From JABCYV01 sp963696025 (GTDB lineage Bacteria; Acidobacteriota; Terriglobia; Terriglobales; Acidobacteriaceae), in NCBI GenBank assembly GCA_963696025.1, contig CAVOII010000010.1, positions 620,001-684,000 on the forward strand: a stretch of 64,000 nucleotides of DNA, read 5' to 3'. The position numbers were made by a program, and so were the translations under genes. The notes under the pieces were generated by a model that did no database searches, was not told where the DNA came from, and was given only the letters and a program-made list of their open reading frames with translations. Below are positions 17,689-26,123 of the stretch, one piece after another; position 1 is the stretch's first letter; each line of letters begins with the position of its first letter.

Positions 17689-20600
17689 CTAGAAGATAAT
17701 CTTGGCTGCGAGCTGCATGTTGAATGGCTCTCCGGGACCAATCCCGGGGGCGCCTTGCGAATCGCCCTCAGTGTCTCGGATCGTGCCATGGCTGTCCACT
17801 GATCCAGCTCCCGTGAATAGGTTGATACGGTTGAACACGTTGAACATATCAGCGCGCAGCTGCACTCTGAACCTTTCCGTCACAGGAATGTTCTTGATGA
17901 CCGACAGGTCGACATCAGAGAAGCCAGGACCATAAAACTCGTTACGCCTGACATCTCCCGGACCGGTGACCGCCACAAATGCATTTGGATTAACCCATTG
18001 GGCGCCCGGTCTACCGCCAGGCCCGCCAACCGACTTTGTGAAGCTCTGGTCCACACCTGCGAACGGATCTGCAACGAGGTCCAATCCCGGGCGTTGTGTG
18101 CCAGAGGGGTTGGGACCAGGGAAGTTAAAGGGCTGCCCGCCGTGGAACGTCAAGACGCTGCTGAGCTGCCAGCCGTGAGTGAGTAGCTTGGGGCCATGTG
18201 ATGAGCCTGGGATATCGTAGGTCAAATAGGCATTAAGGTTTTGACGGGTATCGAAATCGCTGTTTCCGTACTCATTCCGAAGGTTAAAGCTGTCCAGCGG
18301 GATTGCACCTCGGTACTGGGTCATGTCGTCCAAGGCATGGGCCCAGGTATAGGCGAACTGCCCCGTCAAGCCGTGAAACGTCCGCAGCCTGAGGGTGCTC
18401 TGCAGCGAGTGGTAGTTGGAGTTACCGATGCTATTCTCCTGCAGGATCGAGCCCACAGCCGGAAACTGTGCGTTGAAGCCGTTGTTCTGATTGATGTTCA
18501 ACATCACCGCCTGCTTGTGCCCGGCGCTGCCCACATAGCCTATCTGCAAGACTGCTGCGCTACCCAGGCTGTGCTCCATTTGCAGGTTAAAGTTGTAGAA
18601 GTACGGCGTGCGGAAATTCTGGTTAACGGAGTACACGTTGTAGTGATTGGTGCCGCAGCTCGGACTCGTAGCTACGTTAAGAGTAGGACAAGTCGTAAGC
18701 CCTGGGAAAACAGCTACGCCGGGTTGCCAGGTGTAAACATTGCGGCTGTAACTGTCGACGGGCGATGGACCGATCGGATTGTCCTGCAGCCCATCGGCCT
18801 GACCGCTGCCCGGCGGGCGAAAATCCAGGAACGGGTTCATATTAATTTGGTCGTAGTAGACGCCGAAGCCTCCGCGTATAACCAGTTGCCCATTCTCCCT
18901 GGGTTGATAAGCAAAACCAATTCGCGGAGCGAAGTTTTTCCTGTCAGACGGGAAGATGGAATCGATGCCATTTCCTTGAATCACGAGCCCTCGACCCGGA
19001 ACAAAGACCGCCAAATCCTTCGATGTGCTGTGGAGCGGCCCGTAGTAATCCCAGCGCAAGCCGAGATTGAGGTTCAGTTTGCGGGTGACCTGCCAGGCAT
19101 CTTGACCGAAGAAATCCAGCCCGTTCGCCCTTACTTTCCGTTCCGCATTTCCTACGGCAACTGAAGAGGAAACCACGTCACCAGCAAGAAAGTCGGCTAG
19201 GGCGCACGTTTGGGGGCTACTGATACATGTAGGCGAACCCGCCCATGGCCCCTGCGATCCGTCGAAGTTAAAGGCGCCCAGCGAGCGGCGGAAATAGAAC
19301 TCGTCCACGCGACCCTGCCGTACTTCGCCACCGAAACGGATCTGGTGTCTTCCCACGGTGTAGGAAACGATGTCAGTGAGGTGACCGGTGATGTCGTTGC
19401 GTCCTTCCGGTGCCGTAATTCCAACCTGGTCAAATCCGGAAATTGCGATGTTTGAGGCCCCGTGGATTGGTTTGCCATTGATGAGCGCGTCTGGACTGAG
19501 ATCCAAGCCCAGAGCTCTCATGTCGAAGCTGTTGTTCGCGTCGGAGAAGGTTTGATTGAAATAGCTGACGCCAAATAGCACCTGGTTGGTCAACTTGGCT
19601 GTGAAGACCGAGTTCAAAATCAAAGAATAATTTTGAACGTGGATGGGAGCTTTTTCGAAATAGTCTCCCAAGTTGGAGCTGGCAGTCGCCAGGGCCAGAC
19701 TGGCACCAGGTGGCTGGGTTTGACTGCCTTGTCCCACGAAATAGTGGAACGACAAATGTTCATTCTCAGTGAAGTTATGATCCAGCTTGACCACACCGTT
19801 ATAGCTGTAGCCGGTAGCGGGCACAGTGGCGAAATAGTTGTTGGCTATTGCCGGGAGAGGGCGGATCACGCTCGGCCACAAGTTCGCCAACAGATTTGTG
19901 GAGAGTGGGCTGGTCGCGACGTGATTCGCTGTTAGCAGGGCCTGAGCTTGTGCCACCCATGCCTGAGACGGTTCGGTGGCCAAGCCGGTCAGACCAAAGA
20001 TGTAGTCTTGCTTCTCGAAGCCAAGAAAAAAGAAGGTCTTATCTTTGATGATCGGTCCGCCGAAGGTGAAGCCGGTATTGTAGTTGCGCAGCCTCGGTGA
20101 CTTCGGAAAGTCCGTGGTTGGTACAAAAAACGGCGAGGCGGCAGCGTAGAACTCATTCCGGTTGTAGTAGTAGCCGCTTCCATGAAACGAGTTGGTACCT
20201 GACTTGATAGCGAGATTCACCGTGCCGCCTGCATTGCGCCCGGTCTCGGCCTGCGACTGAGTCTGAGCGGAAAACTCGTCGATCGCGTCGATCGGCATGA
20301 CCACGCCAGCGATTCCCGATACGCCGCCTTGGTTTACCGCAGGAATGTTATGCCAGAAATCGTTGTTGTCAGTGCCGTCAATCTGCCAGTTCACCTGGTT
20401 GGCCCGGGTTCCGTTGACCGAGCCGAAGCCGTTCACCGAATATCCGCCGTAGCCGGTTTTCGCGGCGATCAATTGCGACCAGTCGCGTCCGTTCAGGGGA
20501 ATGTTCTGCAGGGCGGTATCTGTGATGGTGTCGGTCTGGGTCGTCGTAGTCGTATCGATCGCCAAAGCTGCCGCGGAGACCTCGATCGCGGTGGTCTGTT

Positions 20601-20928
20601 GTCCCATTTTTAGTTGGACCGGCAGAGTGTAAATGGATCCCGCCGTAACCGCGACCTGGTCGATTGTCACCTGCGAAAAACCGCCGGCAGAAACTGTCAC
20701 TTTGTAGGTGCCCAGAGGTAAGTCCTGAAAAGAGTATTCGCCATTGCTTGTCGTAACCGTGTTCAACACGACGCTGGTTCCAACGTTCGTGGCTGTGACC
20801 TTGGCATTGGCCACCATTGCGCCCGATGGGTCAGTGACGGTGCCGTTGATCGCGCCCCGGAAGGTCTGGGCGTATCCCGTGACCGCAAGCAGAGTCGAAA
20901 GAATGGCGGCTGCCAATAGACGTCGCAT
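17689..20928 (-). CDS. Oar-type TonB-dependent receptor with carboxypeptidase regulatory domain
   Basis: 1079 aa. The signal peptide is MRRLLAAAILSTLLAVTGYA. Next comes a CarboxypepD_reg-like domain (about 22-110: GAINGTVTDPSGAMVANAKV, GEYSFQDLPLGTYKVTV). The plug-like region carries IPLNGRDWSQL, and a long beta-barrel ends with aromatic strands (FNMQLAAKIIF). This architecture is typical of Acidobacteria, which carry dozens of paralogs thought to import or bind oligomers, probably carbohydrates; the substrate here is unknown. It is expected to sit in the outer membrane. A terminator hairpin follows at 17645-17667. No sensor or sus-type partner is adjacent. Confidence 0.9.
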   Translation of the reverse strand: MRRLLAAAILSTLLAVTGYAQTFRGAINGTVTDPSGAMVANAKVTATNVGTSVVLNTVTTSNGEYSFQDLPLGTYKVTVSAGGFSQVTIDQVAVTAGSIYTLPVQLKMGQQTTAIEVSAAALAIDTTTTTQTDTITDTALQNIPLNGRDWSQLIAAKTGYGGYSVNGFGSVNGTRANQVNWQIDGTDNNDFWHNIPAVNQGGVSGIAGVVMPIDAIDEFSAQTQSQAETGRNAGGTVNLAIKSGTNSFHGSGYYYNRNEFYAAASPFFVPTTDFPKSPRLRNYNTGFTFGGPIIKDKTFFFLGFEKQDYIFGLTGLATEPSQAWVAQAQALLTANHVATSPLSTNLLANLWPSVIRPLPAIANNYFATVPATGYSYNGVVKLDHNFTENEHLSFHYFVGQGSQTQPPGASLALATASSNLGDYFEKAPIHVQNYSLILNSVFTAKLTNQVLFGVSYFNQTFSDANNSFDMRALGLDLSPDALINGKPIHGASNIAISGFDQVGITAPEGRNDITGHLTDIVSYTVGRHQIRFGGEVRQGRVDEFYFRRSLGAFNFDGSQGPWAGSPTCISSPQTCALADFLAGDVVSSSVAVGNAERKVRANGLDFFGQDAWQVTRKLNLNLGLRWDYYGPLHSTSKDLAVFVPGRGLVIQGNGIDSIFPSDRKNFAPRIGFAYQPRENGQLVIRGGFGVYYDQINMNPFLDFRPPGSGQADGLQDNPIGPSPVDSYSRNVYTWQPGVAVFPGLTTCPTLNVATSPSCGTNHYNVYSVNQNFRTPYFYNFNLQMEHSLGSAAVLQIGYVGSAGHKQAVMLNINQNNGFNAQFPAVGSILQENSIGNSNYHSLQSTLRLRTFHGLTGQFAYTWAHALDDMTQYRGAIPLDSFNLRNEYGNSDFDTRQNLNAYLTYDIPGSSHGPKLLTHGWQLSSVLTFHGGQPFNFPGPNPSGTQRPGLDLVADPFAGVDQSFTKSVGGPGGRPGAQWVNPNAFVAVTGPGDVRRNEFYGPGFSDVDLSVIKNIPVTERFRVQLRADMFNVFNRINLFTGAGSVDSHGTIRDTEGDSQGAPGIGPGEPFNMQLAAKIIF

Positions 20929-21133
20929 GTGCGTCCTCCAAAAGGGAAAGGTTAGTGCGCTTTTAATGGTCGAGTGGTAAGTTACTTAAGTCACGTACGG
21001 AGCCAAAGTTGGCCTGGCCTTAATAGTCATTGTTTCAATCGCTTAGAGAGATTTCCACAGAACAAAATACATTACATGGGAGATAGTTAAGGAGGAAATA
21101 TGAGAATCCATAGTTCATAGGTTGATTCGTCGG

Positions 21134-22807
21134 TTAGCGAGGCCGAGTGATTGCTCCCTCGGCCGCTGACGAGACCAAAGCCGCATATTTCCCAAACACT
21201 CCGCTCGGATAACGTGGGTGGGGAGGCTTCCACTCTGCGAGGCGCTGGCGCAAGGCAGCGTCACTGAGCTCGACCTCTAGCACGCGCTGACCTATATCGA
21301 TGTGGATGGTATCCCCTTCATGCACAGCGGCGATTGGGCCTCCCAGAGCGGCTTCGGGTGAGACGTGTCCCATCATCAGGCCGCGGGTGGCGCCGCTGAA
21401 ACGGCCGTCCGTCAGCAAAGCAACCGATCCGCCCAAGCCCTCGCCCACAATGGCCGCGGTCACACCCAGCATTTCGCGCATACCGGGGCCGCCTTTGGGG
21501 CCCTCGTTGCGGATCACGACCACATCGCCAGCCTTGACTTGCTTCGAAGTGACGGCAGTCATGGCGTCCTCCTCGGACTCGAATACCCGCGCCGGTCCGC
21601 GATGACTGAGCCGTTCGTGTCCGCTGATCTTGGCCACGCACCCCTCCGGAGCAAGATTGCCGTGCAGGATCACCAGACCGCCGGTTTTCTTAAGCGGTTT
21701 TTCGAGGGAGGCGATGACTTCCTGACCCGGAGTCTCAACCGCGCTTTCACTCTCAGAAGACAAGGTGAGGCCGGTCACGGTGAGCGTCTTTTGGTGGAGA
21801 TGTCCACCGCGGAGCAGTCGGCGCGCCAGCAGGCGCACACCTCCGGCGCGGTGCATGTCTGCTGCCACGAACCGGCCCGAGGGTTTCAAATCCGCCAGCA
21901 AAGGCGTGCGCTCACTGACCTTCTGGAAGTCGTCAATGTGCAAGGGCACATTGGCCTCGCGCGCGATCGCCAACAAGTGCAGCACGGCATTGGTCGAGCC
22001 GCCGGTCGCCGCCACACCGGCGATGGCGTTCTCAAACGCTGGGCGAGTGAGGATGTCTCGGGGGCTTATGCCTTCACGTAGGAGGTTCAAGACGAGTTTG
22101 CCGCAATCGAAAGCAACCTGGTCCTTTTGAGGATCCATGGCCGGGACACTGTTGAAGCCCATGGGGGACAGGCCGATCAGCTCCATCACAGTGGACATCG
22201 TATTGGCGGTGTATTGGCCTCCACAGGCACCGGCGCCGGGGCAGGCGACATTTTCAAGTTCGTGCAGCTCGGCGTCGGTCATTTCTCCCGCAGCATTGGC
22301 GCCAACGGCTTCGAATACATCCTGAATAGTCACATCCTTTCCGCGATAAGAGCCGGCCGCGATTGTTCCTCCATAGAGGACGAGGCCCGGGATGTTCAGC
22401 CGCGCGAGCGCCATGGCCGCCGCAGGAATGGTTTTGTCGCAGCCCACCACGCAGACGACCGCGTCAAACATCTGGCCACGACAAACCAATTCGATCGAAT
22501 CCGCGATTATTTCCCGGCTAACCAAGGAAGCTCGCATGCCTTCGGTGCCCATGGTCTCGCCGTCGCTGATCGCAATGGTGTTGAACTCCATTGGTGTGCC
22601 ACCAGCGGCGCGAATGCCCTCCTTCACCTTGGCGGAGAGGCGGCGCAGGTGGAAGTTGCAGGGCATGGTTTCGATCCAGGTGTTGGCGACGCCAATTATG
22701 GGCTGGCTCAGATCACTATCAGAAAATCCGATGGCCTTGAACATGGCGCGGGCGGGGGCCCGGTCGCGTCCGTCGGTAATGCCGTGGCTGCGGTGCTTGG
22801 GATCCAT
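21134..22807 (-). CDS. ilvD: Dihydroxy-acid dehydratase
   Basis: 557 aa from the ATG at 22807 (MDPKHRSHGITDG). The open frame continues upstream through two intergenic repeats to 23035, but those residues are repeat-encoded and do not belong. The enzyme dehydrates dihydroxy-acids to 2-keto acids in valine/isoleucine synthesis. Fe-S ligands are visible in VVGCDKTIPAAAMAL and in ACPGAGACGGQYTANTM; the C-terminal DGRFSGATRGLMMGHVSPEAA is the usual signature. No other ilv genes are in the window. Confidence 0.96.
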   Translation of the reverse strand: MDPKHRSHGITDGRDRAPARAMFKAIGFSDSDLSQPIIGVANTWIETMPCNFHLRRLSAKVKEGIRAAGGTPMEFNTIAISDGETMGTEGMRASLVSREIIADSIELVCRGQMFDAVVCVVGCDKTIPAAAMALARLNIPGLVLYGGTIAAGSYRGKDVTIQDVFEAVGANAAGEMTDAELHELENVACPGAGACGGQYTANTMSTVMELIGLSPMGFNSVPAMDPQKDQVAFDCGKLVLNLLREGISPRDILTRPAFENAIAGVAATGGSTNAVLHLLAIAREANVPLHIDDFQKVSERTPLLADLKPSGRFVAADMHRAGGVRLLARRLLRGGHLHQKTLTVTGLTLSSESESAVETPGQEVIASLEKPLKKTGGLVILHGNLAPEGCVAKISGHERLSHRGPARVFESEEDAMTAVTSKQVKAGDVVVIRNEGPKGGPGMREMLGVTAAIVGEGLGGSVALLTDGRFSGATRGLMMGHVSPEAALGGPIAAVHEGDTIHIDIGQRVLEVELSDAALRQRLAEWKPPHPRYPSGVFGKYAALVSSAAEGAITRPR

Positions 22808-22861
22808 GGGGAGAAAGATTATGACAGAACGTAGAGAGTAGAGCGAAGTGCCGGGATTTTC

Positions 22862-22907
22862 TTTGGCGTACTTTGCGGTAAAAGGTTTTAAGCGCAAAGG
22901 ACGCAAA
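22862..22907. repeat. Imperfect palindrome of the CTTTGCG family
   Basis: TTTGGCGTACTTTGCGGT, spacer AAAAGGTTTTAAG, then CGCAAAGGACGCAAA forms a long imperfect hairpin. Related sequences occur at 62682-62775 and, more loosely, at 46219-46302. Confidence 0.6.
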
Positions 22908-22916
22908 TTTGAAGAA

Positions 22917-22967
22917 GTAGCGCCGGCGTCACGCCGGCATCGGGGGCCGCAGGACGGCGGCGCGACA
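22917..22967 (+). repeat. Interspersed palindrome 'GTAGCGCCGGCGT', copy 1
   Basis: GTAGCGCCGGCGTCACGCCG then GCATCGGGGGCCGC and AGGACGGCGGCGCGAC. The reverse complement of 29810-29859 is almost the same sequence. Two nested dyads are present (GCCGGCGT-ACGCCGGC). It lies upstream of ilvD and divergently upstream of the cupin gene. Confidence 0.8.
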
Positions 22968-23027
22968 AAATCTTGGCAATATGCGTACGACCTGTATATC
23001 CTTTCGCCGATGACAACCGGATAAAGC

Positions 23028-23360
23028 ATGGACAAACCGAAGGAATTTTTTCAGATTGATGAGTTAGAGAGACTCCGCGCCAAGGCCGGGAAGTCGTATC
23101 TGGAATTTCTGCGTATCCCGGCCATGAGTGCTGGTGTCTACGCGCTCCCCGCGGGCGGGACCGACCCGCAGTCGCCGCATCAAGAAGACGAAATGTACTA
23201 CGTGGTTCGCGGCCGGGCACGAATGCGGGTAGGCGCGGAGGACCAAGCCGTCAGTGACGGTAGCGTGATTTTCGTGGCCGCCAATGTGGAGCATCGCTTC
23301 CACGAAATTACGGAAGAATTAGTGGTCTTGGTTTTCTTCGCTCCCGCCGAGAGGTCGTGA
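23028..23360 (+). CDS. Cupin-domain protein
   Basis: 110 aa. A single conserved beta-barrel with cupin motif 1 (SPHQEDEMYYVVRGRARMRVG, His/Glu metal ligands) and motif 2 (VAANVEHRFHEI). Small stand-alone cupins bind a metal and have varied roles (dioxygenase, isomerase or sensor), so the substrate cannot be assigned. Followed by a GNAT gene 30 bp downstream on the same strand, with which it may be co-transcribed. Divergent from ilvD. Confidence 0.85.
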   Translation: MDKPKEFFQIDELERLRAKAGKSYLEFLRIPAMSAGVYALPAGGTDPQSPHQEDEMYYVVRGRARMRVGAEDQAVSDGSVIFVAANVEHRFHEITEELVVLVFFAPAERS

Positions 23361-23390
23361 CTAGTTTCGATCCCGAAGAAGAAATCACAC

Positions 23391-23885
23391 ATGGACTTCC
23401 GTATCGAAACCATGAAGGACGAGGACTGGCCGCAGATGCGCGAAATCTACCGTCAGGGGATCATAACCGGAAATGCTACGTTCGAAACTCAGGTTCCATC
23501 GTGGGAGAAATGGAACGAAGGGCATCTTCGTGACTGCAGATTGGTGGCGCGAAACGGGCAGCAGGTTCTCGGCTGGGCAGCGCTAAGTCCCGTCTCAACC
23601 AGACCCGTCTATTCTGGCGTGACCGAGGTGTCGGTTTATGTTGCAGCGGCCGAACGCCGTCGAGGCGTGGGCAAGGTGTTGTTGCAGGCATTGGTTAAAA
23701 AATCAGAGGATTGCGGCATATGGATGCTGCAGGCAGGCGTCTTTCCGGAGAACCTGGCCAGCATTGCTCTTCACAAGTCTTGCAAGTTTCGAGAAGTTGG
23801 AGTTCGGCGCCAGCTAGGCAAACTTGGAGACATCTGGCGGGATGTGCTCCTGTTAGAACGCCGCAGCCGTAGCATTGGCGTTTGA
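23391..23885 (+). CDS. GNAT acetyltransferase, phosphinothricin/methionine-sulfone type
   Basis: 164 aa. The N-terminus (MKDEDWPQMREIYRQGIITG then NATFET) and the segment WAALSPVSTRPVYSGVTEVS are typical of the PAT/YncA subfamily, which acetylates phosphinothricin, methionine sulfoxide or related amino acids. The acetyl-CoA loop is RRRGVGKVLLQALV, and the C-terminal GKLGDIWRDVLLLE also fits. The real substrate is unknown. Convergent with the ferredoxin reductase gene, only 5 bp apart. Confidence 0.88.
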   Translation: MDFRIETMKDEDWPQMREIYRQGIITGNATFETQVPSWEKWNEGHLRDCRLVARNGQQVLGWAALSPVSTRPVYSGVTEVSVYVAAAERRRGVGKVLLQALVKKSEDCGIWMLQAGVFPENLASIALHKSCKFREVGVRRQLGKLGDIWRDVLLLERRSRSIGV

Positions 23886-23890
23886 GGCGC

Positions 23891-24697
23891 TTACGTTCCC
23901 GTGGCTTGCTTGGCCGGGATCCAGTAGACCTCTTCCTTCAGCGCTGTTTTGGGGAATCCGCGCCGCTGCAGGATTCCCTTGCCGTGCTCAATCATTTCGG
24001 GATGGCCGCACAAATAGGCCACCGCATTCGTCCCATCCAGACCCCACATGTCACTGTATTTGCGGATCAGTTCGTCCACGCGGCCGACTTCGCCCGTCCA
24101 TTTTTGGTCGTCCCAGGGGCGACTAATGGTGGGCATGTACGTCAGCCACGGCGCTTCCTGGGCGACCCTCTGAAGTTCATCGAGATAACCGAATTCCCAG
24201 GAGCGGCTTGCACCGTTCAGCAAAAACAATTTCTGTTCACCAGCAAACTTACCGTCCTTCCAGTCTTTGTAAAGGGTGCGGACATAGCTCACAAAAGGCG
24301 CGATGCCGGTGACGGTACAGACCAGCAAATGATTGCTTCGTCCACTCTTGGTGTCGAGCGTGAACAGTCCCTTGGAGACCTTACGCATGAGTAACTCATC
24401 GCCGACCTGGAGATGGTAGAGCTTTGGGGTGAGCTCGCCTTCAGGGACGAGCTCGAAGAAGAACTCAACTTCATCCTCATAGGGTGAAGAGACGATGGAG
24501 TACGCGCGCTGCGAAATTCTCTCCGGGCCTTGTGTTCCCAGGGTTGCGTACTGGCCAGGAGCGAATTTGAAGTCGCCTCCCGCCTTGATGCGGATCATCC
24601 ACAGGTCGGAAGCGAAGTCCTGACGCCTGGTGATCCTGGCTCGATAAAATTTGTCCTCGGCAGCGCTCATGAGGCGACCCTTGCGGTCCGTGGGCAT
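23891..24697 (-). CDS. Ferredoxin/flavodoxin-NADP+ reductase
   Basis: 268 aa (259 if the internal ATG at 24670, MSAAEDKF, is the true start; neither has a strong ribosome site). FAD is bound by RAYSIVSSPYEDEVEFFFE, and NADP by the loops TVTGIAPFVSYVRT and YLCGHPEMIE. Sequence order fits Fpr-type reductases. It would pass electrons between NADPH and ferredoxin in the cytoplasm. Monocistronic; convergent with the GNAT gene. Confidence 0.92.
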   Translation of the reverse strand: MPTDRKGRLMSAAEDKFYRARITRRQDFASDLWMIRIKAGGDFKFAPGQYATLGTQGPERISQRAYSIVSSPYEDEVEFFFELVPEGELTPKLYHLQVGDELLMRKVSKGLFTLDTKSGRSNHLLVCTVTGIAPFVSYVRTLYKDWKDGKFAGEQKLFLLNGASRSWEFGYLDELQRVAQEAPWLTYMPTISRPWDDQKWTGEVGRVDELIRKYSDMWGLDGTNAVAYLCGHPEMIEHGKGILQRRGFPKTALKEEVYWIPAKQATGT

Positions 24698-24755
24698 CTA
24701 GGGTGCCCTAATTCATAGGGGTTGCGCAAGTTATTCCCTTTTTGGCCGGAAAGGT

Positions 24756-26051
24756 TTATTGGATTGAATCCGGATGGCCTTCGCGATTTGGCCCGGGCTC
24801 GGCACTTTTCAACTTGGCCAAGTCGTCCTGCAATTTCTTCCACGCTTTCTTGTCTTTCTTGGTAGCAATGGGAGCATTAGGATCGGAATAGAACTGCAGG
24901 ACATCTGCCCGAAGGGCCGGTGATAAAGGAGCTGACGCTTTGTTTGTGAGTTCGTCCACCAAGTGAGCGTACGTCTTGTCCGCTAACACATATTCAGCAG
25001 CGCGTGTGTCACGGCCCGTATCAAAGTCGCGGTTGGACAGTGCAAGTTTACCAGCGCCTTGGTCACGGAGCAGGCTTGAGTAGTCCTGCACGGTCTGGTC
25101 CACGCTTTTGATATACATGTCTTCTGTCTGCTTGGTCGGAATTTTGAAGTTCACCGCTTTGAAGGGTCCAACTTTCGGTACTATCTTAAGAAAGAAGGCG
25201 AGAATCCGTGCCCCGACTCCGGGCCTGCGATACACCGTGCCCCACTCCTTGTTGTAATTGGCGCGGGATAGGTAGTAGAGAAACTGCTTCTCGTTGAAAT
25301 TCGGCGTGTCTTTCACGATCTCCTGGCGCCGAGATAGTAAAGCCACGCGGGTCATCTGTGGAATCATCCTGCTGACGCCCCGCCGGTAGCTGCCGATGGC
25401 TAAATCTACATCTCCAAACACATCTTCGAGTTTAAGGTTGTAGGTTTCGAGAAATGCGCGTGCCAAAAGTGGTTTAGAGACTTCGAAGCCAATGAAATCG
25501 TGATAGCGGTCGGAGGTGTAACGATTCTTAGCGACTTGAACCATGTCGAAACCAAACTCGGTGCGGATGTGGGCCTTGGGATCGTCGGCGTAGGTCACCG
25601 AATTCCCATATTTCCTCCTGAGTTTGGGAAACTCGATGGCAGCCACGCGATTGATCGTTGGATGACCGATGACGTCGGATGAGTAGTGGGCCAGAGCACC
25701 CAGGGCGAATGCGTATTCATTACGGTCTGACGAATCATTGATGAGCGCCATCACGAAATCGCCGCTGCGCACGTAATGCACCAGATCGCTGAAGTAATGA
25801 TTGCCGAACGGATAGTAGCCCATGTCCTGTATGACGCATCCTCCGTAAGCGTAGGCGTGCGCCTTGCGCAAGTCATCTTCGCTGGCACCGGGGAAGCGTT
25901 TCAGCAACAGCGGCTGAATTTGATCTTTCCACAATAGATCAACGATTTCTTCATGCGTCAGCACTGAGTAACTGTTGGCCAAGGAAGAACACAGCAGCGC
26001 GAACCACAGCAGCTTTGTCACTCGCTTCGGGATTGTTGCCATCGATGGCAT
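24756..26051 (-). CDS. Zinc-dependent phospholipase C-like secreted protein
   Basis: 431 aa from ATG 26051, which is preceded by AAGGCG about 5 nt upstream; a GTG at 26057 and an ATG at 26042 are alternatives. The signal peptide region is TKLLWFALLCSSLANSYSV. The domain PF00882-like (Zn-dependent PLC) is visible: WxxxH-like LTHEEIVDLLWK, AYAYGGCVIQDMGYYPFGNH, ALGALAHYSSDVIGHPTINR. His/Asp residues of these segments would bind zinc. The C-terminal ~150 residues are unrecognised. Located just downstream of a 501-aa unknown gene on the same strand (72 bp gap), perhaps one transcript. Confidence 0.8.
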   Translation of the reverse strand: MPSMATIPKRVTKLLWFALLCSSLANSYSVLTHEEIVDLLWKDQIQPLLLKRFPGASEDDLRKAHAYAYGGCVIQDMGYYPFGNHYFSDLVHYVRSGDFVMALINDSSDRNEYAFALGALAHYSSDVIGHPTINRVAAIEFPKLRRKYGNSVTYADDPKAHIRTEFGFDMVQVAKNRYTSDRYHDFIGFEVSKPLLARAFLETYNLKLEDVFGDVDLAIGSYRRGVSRMIPQMTRVALLSRRQEIVKDTPNFNEKQFLYYLSRANYNKEWGTVYRRPGVGARILAFFLKIVPKVGPFKAVNFKIPTKQTEDMYIKSVDQTVQDYSSLLRDQGAGKLALSNRDFDTGRDTRAAEYVLADKTYAHLVDELTNKASAPLSPALRADVLQFYSDPNAPIATKKDKKAWKKLQDDLAKLKSAEPGPNREGHPDSIQ

Positions 26052-26123
26052 GACCACGCCTTAGATGCGTTACGAGGATAGGCGAGCAAGATTATTTAAT
26101 GCAACGGGTTAGAAGTGAGCGGC

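Noticed and set aside
18241..19164. Long open frame antisense to the TonB receptor (307 aa)
   Set aside because: Lies wholly inside the real receptor gene and has no protein-like motifs.
21089..21120. Strong ribosome site AAGGAGG followed by a six-codon frame (ATG at 21100)
   Set aside because: Too short to be supported as a gene; possibly a chance sequence or a start left from a lost gene.
22808..23035. N-terminal extension of ilvD
   Set aside because: Repeat-encoded residues (GPRCRRDAGAT) that also occur in another intergenic repeat; the true protein starts at 22807.
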